DNA of 64,000 nt, from positions 434,001 to 498,000 of the forward strand of contig CAWKCE010000003.1 of assembly GCA_963848085.1 (NCBI GenBank), written 5' to 3'. This DNA is from CAWKCE01 sp032127035 (GTDB taxonomy: Bacteria; Actinomycetota; Actinomycetes; JAHEKZ01). Positions within the stretch are counted from its first letter, which is position 1; each line of letters begins with the position of its first letter. Positions 25,752 to 32,670 of the stretch are shown one piece after another. The notes below the pieces were generated by a model that searched no databases, was not told where the DNA came from, and worked only from the letters and a program-made list of their open reading frames with translations. Both the position numbers and the translations under genes were made by a program.

Positions 25752-25826
25752 TCAGCTGGTCGGGCGGTTCCCGTGGTTTGCCTTCTTCTTCTTGCGGTCA
25801 CGACGCTTGCGCGCGCGCTTGCTCAT
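25752..25826 (-). CDS. 50S ribosomal protein bL37 (24 residues)
   Basis: A 24-residue very basic peptide, with KRARKRRDRKKKK followed by ANHGNRP, closely matching the short actinobacterial ribosomal protein bL37 described from Mycobacterium smegmatis ribosomes. The ATG at 25826 (minus strand) has GAGGAG seven bases upstream. It is easily missed because of its size. It converges with rsrA, 15 bases away. Location next to a SigR-RsrA pair is consistent with my memory of other actinobacteria. Confidence 0.85.
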   Translation of the reverse strand: MSKRARKRRDRKKKKANHGNRPTS

Positions 25827-25892
25827 GGGTGTCTCCTCAGGGGCGGTGCAACGTGTGGACGAGTGTCCCACGATGGCGAGCGAGACCGTGAA

Positions 25893-26612
25893 TCAGCCGC
25901 TGAGCCGACGGTTCAACGCGTCGAGCACGGCGCGCGCCACCGCATCGGCGTCGTCCCCACGGAGCACCGCGCTCCCGCTCACCGACTGGGCGGCGGCCCG
26001 GGGCACGCTCACGGTGACCACGACCAGCGCGACCTCGTTGCCACCCACGGTGACGACGGCGGCGCTGTCCACCTCGACCGGCACTCCGAGCAGGGGGTCG
26101 AGCGCGATCAAGGTCGCTTGCGCGACCAGGCGCGGCCGGTGGTGAGACGCGGCCGGGCCGACAGCGCTGCCGGCGAACTCCTCGTCGGCGAACACGAGAG
26201 TGACCTCGGCCTCCGTCTCCGACCCCGACGTGCGCACCGTGATGGCCGCGATCGACGGCCGGGCGGTCTCGGATTCGTCGTCCGTCTCGTCGTCCGTCTC
26301 ATCGATGACCGGGTCGCTCACGATGTCGGCTGCGGGTTCGGGCACCGCCGGGACGGCCGGTGAGTCCCCGTTGGCGGTCTCGTCCTCGATCTGGACGACG
26401 CTGACGATCCGGTGGTCGAGGTCGATGTCGTAGCGCGCCAGCGCCAGGGACTGGACGTCGCGGACGACCTTCTTCGCGGCCTTCCCGGGCGACGCCAGGA
26501 TGTGGACCTCGGTCGGCTCGGCCTGGGCGCTGGTGACGACGCTGGCTGCCCGGACGCCCGGAATCTGGCGGATTGCCTCCTCCAGCTCGGGGAGCAGTCG
26601 CAGCGTCGGCAT
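25893..26612 (-). CDS. Actinobacterial conserved hypothetical protein
   Basis: A 239-residue soluble protein starting MPTLRLLPELEEAIRQIPGVRAASVV. The first about 75 residues look like a small alpha/beta domain (ALARYDIDLDHRIVSVVQI), then an acidic linker (ETDDETDDESE), then a second beta-rich domain that repeats the theme (IAAITVRTSGSETEAEVTLVF ... VLDALNRRL). I recognise no function. The two halves may be related domains. Start 26612 is chosen because the longer frame is Arg-rich and non-natural. Located between bL37 and another unknown gene on the same strand. Confidence 0.65.
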   Translation of the reverse strand: MPTLRLLPELEEAIRQIPGVRAASVVTSAQAEPTEVHILASPGKAAKKVVRDVQSLALARYDIDLDHRIVSVVQIEDETANGDSPAVPAVPEPAADIVSDPVIDETDDETDDESETARPSIAAITVRTSGSETEAEVTLVFADEEFAGSAVGPAASHHRPRLVAQATLIALDPLLGVPVEVDSAAVVTVGGNEVALVVVTVSVPRAAAQSVSGSAVLRGDDADAVARAVLDALNRRLSG

Positions 26613-26659
26613 GATGTGCAGTCTCTCTCGCGTCGTGGACAAGGGACAGTTCGGTCGGT

Positions 26660-27151
26660 TCAGCGGGGCGGAAGCGGGGTCAGGCCGGCAACGAGCAGCC
26701 GGCGGGCGGGTCCTTCGGTGGGCGGGGGCGCTTCGGGCTCGGAGGTGCCCGACGTGGGATCGTCCTGGTCGTCGGGGTCGGTCAGGTCGTTGTCGATGAT
26801 CCCTGCCGAGGCGGGTTCGGGCGGGACGACGCGCGGCGTGGGGAAGGCGGACTCCATGGCGTCGTCGAGAGCGCGAGCGGCGTCGGCGAGGTCGTCGACA
26901 GCGGCGGCCTGCGCCTGGTCGAGGGCGGCCAGGACGGGTGGGAGCGCCCCGCGGGCGTGGTCCACGACCGCGCGCACGGCGGCGCGCTGCCACCAGCGCA
27001 GGGCGCGCGCGGTGGCGGCGTCGATGTGACCAGAGTCCTGAGCGGCTGCGAGCTCGGTGTCGAACCGGGCGGTGGCGACGTCGTCCCGGGCGTCGAGGAG
27101 CCCCGCCACGAGTTCGGCGTAGGCCGATTCGCGCGCTGAGGTTCCCGCCAT
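26660..27151 (-). CDS. Hypothetical helical protein
   Basis: A 163-residue product starting MAGTSARESAYAELVAGLLDARDDV, strongly helical and Ala-rich with RALRWWQRAAVRAVVDHARGAL in the middle, then an acidic, Pro-rich disordered tail (DLTDPDDQDDPTSG). No family recognised. It precedes the hypothetical gene at 25893-26612 by 47 bases and may be cotranscribed. The shift to a disordered tail makes the last 50 residues less certain, but the frame is open and codon use matches neighbours. Confidence 0.55.
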   Translation of the reverse strand: MAGTSARESAYAELVAGLLDARDDVATARFDTELAAAQDSGHIDAATARALRWWQRAAVRAVVDHARGALPPVLAALDQAQAAAVDDLADAARALDDAMESAFPTPRVVPPEPASAGIIDNDLTDPDDQDDPTSGTSEPEAPPPTEGPARRLLVAGLTPLPPR

Positions 27152-27429
27152 CACACCCCCCACTCGAGCCGTACCGTCGTCACCTTGATGGTGGTCAAGG
27201 CGGTTGCCAACCCAGGTCGCCCCCCGCGGCACTGCCGCCAGGTTAGGGCAGCCGTCTGCCGGGAAGGGGGGGTGGGACGAACCGATCGGCCGTTCGGGGT
27301 AAGTGTGGCCAGTAAGCATCAGATGGCCTAGTTATTTCGAGTCATCATTGGCGGGGAGGGGGATGGGGGAGGCTCGGTGCCTTGACGGCACCATCAGTCA
27401 CACCCTTCACTTCCGTACGGTCGGTGTTG

Positions 27430-27600
27430 TGTCACCGGCCCCACAACTGCACAGGGCGAACTCGGGATCGGCAGCAGGTGGGACGACCCGGACGTCGGTT
27501 CTTCGGCGTCCTCACCTGAGCGAGGGTGCACCGACACGGTGCACCGATCTACCCATGAGCGGAGCGGATGCTGCACCGGCCACTAGCGGGGCCGGTGACA
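27430..27600 (+). promoter_or_regulatory. Candidate regulatory RNA with alternative pairing
   Basis: Helices visible on the + strand: TGTCACCGGCCCC (27430-27442) pairs perfectly over 13 bp with 27588-27600; CAGGTG (27475-27480) pairs with CACCTG (27513-27518) and encloses GGACGT/GCGTCC (27490-27511); GGTGCACCG/CGGTGCACC (27525-27545) is a 9-bp stem with a 3-base loop; CACCGGCC (27574-27581) can pair with GGCCGGTG (27590-27597) and so competes with the first helix. Mutually exclusive helices of this kind are the hallmark of riboswitches or attenuators. Ligand unknown; c-di-GMP is a natural guess because HD-GYP genes follow. Confidence 0.45.
27449..27475. repeat. Left arm of 27-bp inverted repeat
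   Basis: A 27-base arm beginning GCACAGGGC and ending GATCGGCAGC that matches the reverse complement of 27700-27726 at 26 of 27 positions. It lies inside the candidate regulatory RNA. Confidence 0.95.
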
Positions 27601-27699
27601 TCACATCCGAGGGGTGATTTCCCAAATGAGCAAGGTTGTCTCAGCAGTTGAGCGCATCCTTTCCGGCGGTGCCGGTTGGGCGTGGGGCTGATCCACCCA

Positions 27700-27726
27700 G
27701 CTGCCGATCCCGAGTTCTCCCTGTGC
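27700..27726. repeat. Right arm of 27-bp inverted repeat, just before the HD-GYP ribosome site
   Basis: Partner of 27449-27475 with a single mismatch at position 9 of the arm. It ends 10 bases before the AGGAG at 27737-27741, so pairing of the two arms could affect translation start of the HD-GYP gene. It may also be the second copy of a small inverted element. Confidence 0.95.
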
Positions 27727-27749
27727 GTCCTTCCCCAGGAGTGGAGCAC

Positions 27750-29177
27750 ATGGCGCCGCTGCGCAAGGCTGCCCGCGCGTACATCGCGCTGGTGCTGGCT
27801 GTTGCGGTCGCGGTCGTCTACGCCGCCGCGGCGGTGTTCCCCCCGGCCACGATCCGCCCCATCCTGGTCCTGGTCCCGATCTACCTCGTGGCCCTGGCAC
27901 TCCCGGCTCGGTTGGCGACGGGGGTCGTCCTCATCGCCAACGTTCCGGTCCTGATCGCCGCCTACCTCATCGGTGGCTGGCAGACCGCGGCGCTCGTCGC
28001 GGCGGCCGGCATCGTCCTGCGGCGGGGGAAGGCCTGGCGGAACCACGCGTTCAACACCGCCCAGTTCGTCCTCATCGCCCTGGTCGGGGGACTGGTCTAC
28101 GAGGGTCTGGGCGGAGATCCCGTGGTCGACCTCACCAACGGCCGCTTCGAGCCCAGCGTGCTCGTCCCGGTGGTCGTATCGGCGGCGGCGGTGATCCTCG
28201 CGAACCTGTTGTTGATGCTGCCCATCCTCAAGCTCGCCGAAGGCGTGAGCGGCGGGTCGGTGTGGCGGTCGATGGTGATGTCCTCGGCCATCCCGTACCT
28301 GGCCTACGGGTTGTTCGGTCTGCTGATGGCGGTGCTGTGGACGATCGGCAGCGGCTTTGCGGCGTCGCTGATCCTGATCCCGCTCCTGGTGGCCCGGTGG
28401 GCCTTCGGCCAGTACGCGGAGCAGCGGGAGTCCTACGAGGCCACCATCCGGTCGCTCGTGCAGGCCGTGGAGACGAAGGACCACTACACGCGCGGACACA
28501 GCGAACGGGTGTCACGGGCATCGGTGATGATCGCTCGGGTCCTCAGAATGCGGGACGACCGCGTCGACGCCCTCCGCTACGCCGGAATCCTGCACGACAT
28601 CGGGAAGCTCGGCGTGCCGACGCGCATCCTGCAGAAGGACACGATGCTGGACGACACCGAGTTCGCCGCGATCCAGCGGCACCCGGAGTTCGCCACCGAG
28701 ATCGTTCGTGGGATCGGGTTCCTCAAGGAGGCCCATGCCGGGATCCTTCACCACCACGAGCGGTTGGACGGCCTGGGCTACCCGCTGGGTCTGAAGGGGG
28801 CGGACATCCCCGAGTTCGCACGGATCATTGCGGTGGCCGACGCGTTCGACTCGATGACGTCGACCCGCTCCTACCGAGGAGCGCGGACGGTGGGGGAGGC
28901 GTTGGCCGAGCTGCGGCGCTGTCAGGGGACCCAGTTCGACGCCGCTCTTGTCGAGTCGCTGATCGTTGCGCTCGAACGCGAGCCGTGGCAGGCGACCCAG
29001 GAGGCAACGCCGAGCACGGTCGATGGACCAGCTGCCAGCCGTGTCGGGGAGGGGTTCGACCACGACGACCCGACGTCGCTCCACCCGCGCGGGCACGACC
29101 CCGAGGTCGCCGCGAGTGCGGTGCTGGCTGAGGTCGCCGAGGAAGTCGCGCTGCGCACGATCGGGGAGGGATCGTGA
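27750..29177 (+). CDS. Membrane HD-GYP domain protein (predicted c-di-GMP phosphodiesterase)
   Basis: A 475-residue protein. Residues 1-218 hold about six to seven membrane helices with a soluble loop (GRFEPS). The HD-GYP domain follows: ETKDHYTRGHSERVSRAS (241-258), HDIGKLGVP (282-290) with the metal-binding His-Asp, HPEFATEIV (311-319), HHERLDGLGYP (335-345) and DAFDSMTSTRSYR (364-). All motifs expected of active c-di-GMP phosphodiesterases are present. A disordered acidic tail of about 75 residues ends the protein. ATG at 27750 has AGGAG eight bases upstream. The next gene overlaps its stop (GTGA). Confidence 0.93.
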   Translation: MAPLRKAARAYIALVLAVAVAVVYAAAAVFPPATIRPILVLVPIYLVALALPARLATGVVLIANVPVLIAAYLIGGWQTAALVAAAGIVLRRGKAWRNHAFNTAQFVLIALVGGLVYEGLGGDPVVDLTNGRFEPSVLVPVVVSAAAVILANLLLMLPILKLAEGVSGGSVWRSMVMSSAIPYLAYGLFGLLMAVLWTIGSGFAASLILIPLLVARWAFGQYAEQRESYEATIRSLVQAVETKDHYTRGHSERVSRASVMIARVLRMRDDRVDALRYAGILHDIGKLGVPTRILQKDTMLDDTEFAAIQRHPEFATEIVRGIGFLKEAHAGILHHHERLDGLGYPLGLKGADIPEFARIIAVADAFDSMTSTRSYRGARTVGEALAELRRCQGTQFDAALVESLIVALEREPWQATQEATPSTVDGPAASRVGEGFDHDDPTSLHPRGHDPEVAASAVLAEVAEEVALRTIGEGS

Positions 29178-30472
29178 CCCGTCGCTGGTCGGACGAGTTC
29201 ACCGGCGCCTCCGCACTGGTCCTGTTTGCCAGCCTGCTCGTCGCAGTGGCGGGGGTGGCGGCCACCGCGGCCGCCGGAGTACAGCAGCAGCAGATCGCCT
29301 GGGCCTTCGTGTCGTTGATCGCGATCGGCCACCTGGTCAGCGTCAATCTGCCCGGAGGGCGGACCGCGGCCCCCCTCGGGGCCGCCGGAGCCCTGGCGTA
29401 CGCCCTGCTGGAGGACTTCGCCGGCGGCCGCAACACCGCGCCGGAAGCGACCACGTTTGGCGTGTGGCAGGTGGTTGCGGTCACGGTCGCGGGCATCCTG
29501 ATCGGCACGATTCCGCATATCGCCTTCGGCACCCTGCCGCGGCTGGAGACGATCGCCCGCCGCATCCTGGTGACGGCCATCGCCGCGGCGCTGTTCCGGC
29601 CGCTGTACACCTCCGGGGCCCTGGTGGGCATCGACGACGGTGGCTGGGAGCTGCCGGCGCTGATGATGGCGATCGTGATGGTGGCCGGCCTCGTCGACGC
29701 GATCCTCGCTGCTCTGGCCCGGGCCGGACGCGACCACGTACCCTTCGATGCCGCGGCTCGCGACGAGTTCCGAGCCCTCCTCGGGATCGGGTCCGCCATC
29801 GGTGCCACCGGTGTCCTGATCGCGCTGGCATCCGAGGTGATGGGCTACTGGGCCCTTCCGGTCTTCGCCATCCCGTTGGTGGTCGCCCAGTTCTCGTTCC
29901 GTCGGTACGCAGCGATCCGGGCGACTTACCGGCAGACCATCGAGTCGCTGTCTCGGGTGACCGAGCTGGGCGGGTACACCGAGTCGGGCCACTCGCAGCG
30001 GGTCGCTCGGCTGTCGCTGGCGATCGGTGCCGAGATGGGTATGTCGGAGGCTCAGCTCGACGACCTCCGGTACGCCGCCCTGATGCACGACATCGGGCAG
30101 CTGTCCCTCGCCGAGCCGATCCCCGGCGGAGCCACGATCATGGTGGCGCCCGAGGAGCAGCGACGGATCGCCACCTTGGGGGCCGAGGTGATCCGGCAGA
30201 CCGGAGTACTTGACCGGGTCGCCCTCATCGTGGAGTGCCAGGCGGAGCCCTACCGCCGCCGCGGTGAGCCCCTGGACGCCGGTATCCCACTGGCCAGCCG
30301 AATCATCCGCGCGGTCAACGCCTACGACGACTTCGTGGGTGGCTCGCTGGACAGCGAACGGCGCATGGACGCGCTGGAGCGGCTCCGCGGATCCATGGCG
30401 TTCGAGTACGACCCACGGGTCATCGAGACGCTGACCCGGGTGGTCGACCGCACGCTGCTGCTCAACGCCTGA
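29174..30472 (+). CDS. Membrane HD-domain protein, degenerate HD-GYP paralog
   Basis: A 432-residue paralog of the gene before it, with about six to seven membrane helices (1-240) and an HD domain: TELGGYTESGHSQRVARLS, then MHDIGQL (His305, Asp306). The metal HD pair is kept, but Lys of HDIGK is Gln, and the HHExxDGxGYP block is replaced by VECQAEPYRRRGEPLD, so the GYP loop is lost. It is probably inactive or altered and may be a regulatory partner of the first protein. Coupled by GTGA overlap, so produced in step with it. Confidence 0.88.
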   Translation: MTRRWSDEFTGASALVLFASLLVAVAGVAATAAAGVQQQQIAWAFVSLIAIGHLVSVNLPGGRTAAPLGAAGALAYALLEDFAGGRNTAPEATTFGVWQVVAVTVAGILIGTIPHIAFGTLPRLETIARRILVTAIAAALFRPLYTSGALVGIDDGGWELPALMMAIVMVAGLVDAILAALARAGRDHVPFDAAARDEFRALLGIGSAIGATGVLIALASEVMGYWALPVFAIPLVVAQFSFRRYAAIRATYRQTIESLSRVTELGGYTESGHSQRVARLSLAIGAEMGMSEAQLDDLRYAALMHDIGQLSLAEPIPGGATIMVAPEEQRRIATLGAEVIRQTGVLDRVALIVECQAEPYRRRGEPLDAGIPLASRIIRAVNAYDDFVGGSLDSERRMDALERLRGSMAFEYDPRVIETLTRVVDRTLLLNA

Positions 30473-30531
30473 GCGCCCGCACGTGGTTGGATGCCCCGTC
30501 CGGGAAGGTGGAAGTACTCGAGGGAGGTCCG

Positions 30532-30747
30532 GTGCCGGAGGTCGTCCGCTCGGAGATGGTGGCTAACGTCATCCAGCTGCTGGTCAGCCCCGGCGACACC
30601 GTCGCGGCGGGCGAGCCGGTCGTGGTCCTCGAGTCGATGAAGATGGAGATCCCGGTGCTCTGCGAGCACGGTGGCGAGGTGCTCGAGGTCGGCGTCAGCA
30701 AGGGAGATGTCGTCCAGGAAGGCGACGTGCTCGTCCAGCTTGGCTGA
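30532..30747 (+). CDS. Biotinyl/lipoyl carrier protein, TB7.3-like
   Basis: A 71-residue single biotinyl domain with ESMKMEIPV, biotin site Lys37. GTG at 30532 lies behind AGGGAGG. Its length and sequence match the small M. tuberculosis biotinylated protein TB7.3 (Rv3221c), which likewise sits between the sigH/rshA pair and whiB1. It should carry biotin for an acyl-CoA carboxylase encoded elsewhere. It follows the HD pair by 59 bases; a hairpin terminator follows. Confidence 0.9.
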   Translation: MPEVVRSEMVANVIQLLVSPGDTVAAGEPVVVLESMKMEIPVLCEHGGEVLEVGVSKGDVVQEGDVLVQLG

Positions 30748-30753
30748 GCCGTC

Positions 30754-30778
30754 CCAGGCCCCGCTGCGAAGGGGCTGG
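30754..30778 (+). terminator. Hairpin terminator after the carrier protein gene
   Basis: CCAGGCCCC (30754-30762) pairs with GGGGCTGG (30771-30778), one bulged G, eight-base loop, starting seven bases after the carrier stop codon. No U-tract. Confidence 0.5.
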
Positions 30779-30824
30779 TCCGGAGCGTCTAAAGGTCAGC
30801 CCCCCACGCACCGAAACACCCCAC

Positions 30825-31967
30825 GTGGGAACCTCCGACACCCAGATCGAGACCGTGGCTGACCCGTTGACCGATGCCACCGGTCCGCAGTCCGTTGAGC
30901 CGTTCCTGCGCGCCCTCGTGGACGTGGGTGGGTCCGACCTGCACTGCAAGACCGGATCCTCACCTCGGGTCCGGATCGACGGTCGGCTGCGCAAGCTCCA
31001 GGCGCCTACGCTCACCTCGGCCGACACCGAGGCGATGGTCGCCGAGGTGCTCCAGGACCGGCCGGACCTGTTCCAGGAGTTCATGCGGACCAACGAGGCT
31101 GACTTCGCATTCTCGCTGTCGGGCGTGGGTCGGTTCCGCGTCAACGCCTTCCGCGCCCGTGGGGCCGCCGGGCTGGTGTTCCGCCGTGTCTCCGTGGGTG
31201 CCATCGGGCTGGACGACCTTGGCCTGCCGCAGGTGGTTGAGTCATTGGCTCTTGAACCGCGCGGGCTGGTGCTGGTGACCGGACCGACGGGCTCGGGCAA
31301 GACGACGACCCTCGCCGGGATGATCGACCACATCAACAACAACCGCGAGACCCACATCGTGACGATCGAGGACCCGATCGAGGTCTTGCACTACGACAAG
31401 CTGGCGATGATCAACCAGCGTGAGGTCAACCTCGACACCTTGGACTTCGCCACTGCGCTGCGCTCGGGCATGCGGCAGGACCCGGACGTCATCCTCGTGG
31501 GTGAGATGCGCGACCCCGAGACGGTCAAGGCGGCGCTTGCCGCGGCTGAGACTGGACACTTCGTCATGTCCACCCTGCACACCACGGACGCCGCCGAGAC
31601 GGTCAACCGCATCATCGACTTCTTCCCGCCGCACGAGCAGAAGCAGATCCGCCTCACGCTGGCGGACTCGCTGCGCGGCATCCTCTGCCAGCGTCTGGTA
31701 CCCCGCAGCGACGGGTACGGCCGGTGCGTGGCGATGGAGGTCCTGGTGAACACCGGGCGCATCTCCGACGCCATCTCCGACAAGGACAAGACCTCGACGA
31801 TCACGCAGCTGGTCGCCGAAGGCTCCTACTACGGAATGCAGACCTTCGACCAGCACCTGGTCTCGCTGATCCGCGACGGCGTGATCTCGCTGGAGGCCGC
31901 GATGCTCGCGTCGTCCAGCCCGCACGACCTGACCGTGGAGCTGCGGCGCCTCGGCCTGGTCGCCTGA
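30825..31967 (+). CDS. pilT: PilT-type retraction/secretion ATPase
   Basis: A 380-residue hexameric ATPase of the type IV pilus retraction family. Motifs in order: N-terminal PAS-like domain with SDLHCKTGSSPRVRIDG, Walker A GPTGSGKTTT, Asp box TIEDPIEVLH, Walker B VILVGEMRDPET, His box GHFVMSTLHTTDA, and the AIRNLIRE-like C-terminal segment. It closely follows PilT rather than GspE. Start GTG at 30825 lacks a good ribosome site; GTG at 30855 is an alternative. No pilin or assembly genes are in the window, so it stands alone. Confidence 0.9.
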   Translation: MGTSDTQIETVADPLTDATGPQSVEPFLRALVDVGGSDLHCKTGSSPRVRIDGRLRKLQAPTLTSADTEAMVAEVLQDRPDLFQEFMRTNEADFAFSLSGVGRFRVNAFRARGAAGLVFRRVSVGAIGLDDLGLPQVVESLALEPRGLVLVTGPTGSGKTTTLAGMIDHINNNRETHIVTIEDPIEVLHYDKLAMINQREVNLDTLDFATALRSGMRQDPDVILVGEMRDPETVKAALAAAETGHFVMSTLHTTDAAETVNRIIDFFPPHEQKQIRLTLADSLRGILCQRLVPRSDGYGRCVAMEVLVNTGRISDAISDKDKTSTITQLVAEGSYYGMQTFDQHLVSLIRDGVISLEAAMLASSSPHDLTVELRRLGLVA

Positions 31968-32020
31968 CGCTGGCTGCCACCGGCTCGACCACCCGGCTGA
32001 ACCGGCCGTAGCCTGAGGTC

Positions 32021-32425
32021 ATGAACAGCCGCGTCGAGACCGGTCTGCGTGCCGGCCTGGTCCACACCGTGACGGCGGACGACACTGCGTCGGCCGTGGG
32101 CAGCGGCGACCTTCCGGTCCTGGCCACCCCGCGTCTGCTGGCGCTCGCGGAGGCTGCGACCATCGCCGCGCTGGCTGAGGGGCAGCTGCCGGCCGAGCGC
32201 ACCTCGGTGGGGACTCGAGTCGAGCTGGAGCACCTCCGACCGACCCCCGTCGGGGAGACCGTGGCGGTGGCCGCTGAGCTCATCCACGTGGACGGGCGAC
32301 TGCTCCGTTTCGAGGTCGTCGTGACCGACGACGCCGACCTGGTGGTCGGCCGGGCGCTGATCACGCGCGTCGTGGTGGACCGAGAGTCGTTCCTGGAGCG
32401 CGCGGCGGCCGACCGCCTCAGCTGA
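32021..32425 (+). CDS. Hotdog-fold thioesterase, FlK-like
   Basis: A 134-residue hotdog thioesterase. The residues matching the fluoroacetyl-CoA thioesterase triad are present with nearly the same spacing: Thr36 (ATPRLLALAE), Glu44 and His71 (ELEHLRPTPVG). In most soil actinobacteria such proteins are general short acyl-CoA thioesterases; fluoroacetate specificity would need the Phe lid, which I cannot confirm. Single gene between pilT and a small divergent-facing gene whose stop overlaps its end by eight bases. Confidence 0.85.
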   Translation: MNSRVETGLRAGLVHTVTADDTASAVGSGDLPVLATPRLLALAEAATIAALAEGQLPAERTSVGTRVELEHLRPTPVGETVAVAAELIHVDGRLLRFEVVVTDDADLVVGRALITRVVVDRESFLERAAADRLS

Positions 32426-32588
32426 TCCCGAGCCGCCGCCACTCCATCTGCTCGTCGCGCCAGTCGCGCGGCGCACCGGGCGGCGTGACGGGACGGTCGC
32501 CGCGGACCTGGCGCACGGTGGCGACGACGACGAGGACGGCGGCGAGGGACAGGGCGAGGGGCCACATGAGGGCGAGGATTGAGGTCAT
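32418..32588 (-). CDS. Small single-pass membrane protein, 56 residues
   Basis: A 56-residue product: a hydrophobic N-terminal helix (MWPLALSLAAVLVVVATV) and a basic/acidic cytosolic tail with PPGAPRDWRDEQMEWRRLG. The composition (membrane helix, then Trp/Arg-rich amphipathic tail) is unlikely by chance in this frame and is seen in small conserved actinobacterial proteins beside thioesterases. Ribosome site weak. Its 3' end overlaps the thioesterase 3' end by eight bases (32418-32425); it diverges from the AraC-type gene. Function unknown. Confidence 0.5.
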   Translation of the reverse strand: MTSILALMWPLALSLAAVLVVVATVRQVRGDRPVTPPGAPRDWRDEQMEWRRLGIS

Positions 32589-32616
32589 GGCAGATAGTGT
32601 GCGGCCCGTTCATACC

Positions 32617-32630
32617 TGCCACCAGTGGCA
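32617..32630. promoter_or_regulatory. Palindrome between small membrane protein and AraC-type gene
   Basis: TGCCAC-CA-GTGGCA, perfect 6-bp arms, placed just upstream of a -35 like element of the AraC-type regulator. A plausible operator for autoregulation. Confidence 0.4.
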
Positions 32631-32633
32631 CTA

Positions 32634-32664
32634 TTGACATAGTACCGAGATTTCCTGCCATACT
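32634..32664 (+). promoter_or_regulatory. Sigma-70 type promoter of the AraC-type gene, likely leaderless
   Basis: Consensus TTGACA (32634-32639), 19-base spacer, CATACT (32659-32664) preceded by TGC. Transcription would start about 32671, which is the A of the ATG of the regulator gene. No ribosome site is present, so the mRNA is probably leaderless. Confidence 0.45.
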
Positions 32665-32670
32665 GGCCGA

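Larger units (their letters stand above)
27152..27749 (+). other. 598-base intergenic region: AT-richer promoter zone and structured leader of the HD-GYP operon
   Basis: No convincing gene. From about 27305 to 27350 the sequence is less GC-rich than its surroundings (AGTTATTTCGAGTCATCATT), a likely promoter zone. A hairpin GGTGCC-TTGAC-GGCACC lies at 27376-27392. From 27430 onward several strong helices follow one another up to a ribosome site AGGAG at 27737-27741. Short open frames here lack ribosome sites and consistent codon bias. The region separates two divergent operons. Confidence 0.6.

Noticed and set aside
27430..27545. A c-di-GMP-I (GEMM) riboswitch by name
   Set aside because: GCACAGGGCGAAC and GGTGGGACG look like parts of the consensus, but the loop and receptor sequences of the class are not present, so I only call an unassigned structured RNA.
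27303..27617. A 104-residue protein in the leader
   Set aside because: Composition unlike neighbours, no ribosome site, spans the inverted repeat and hairpins.
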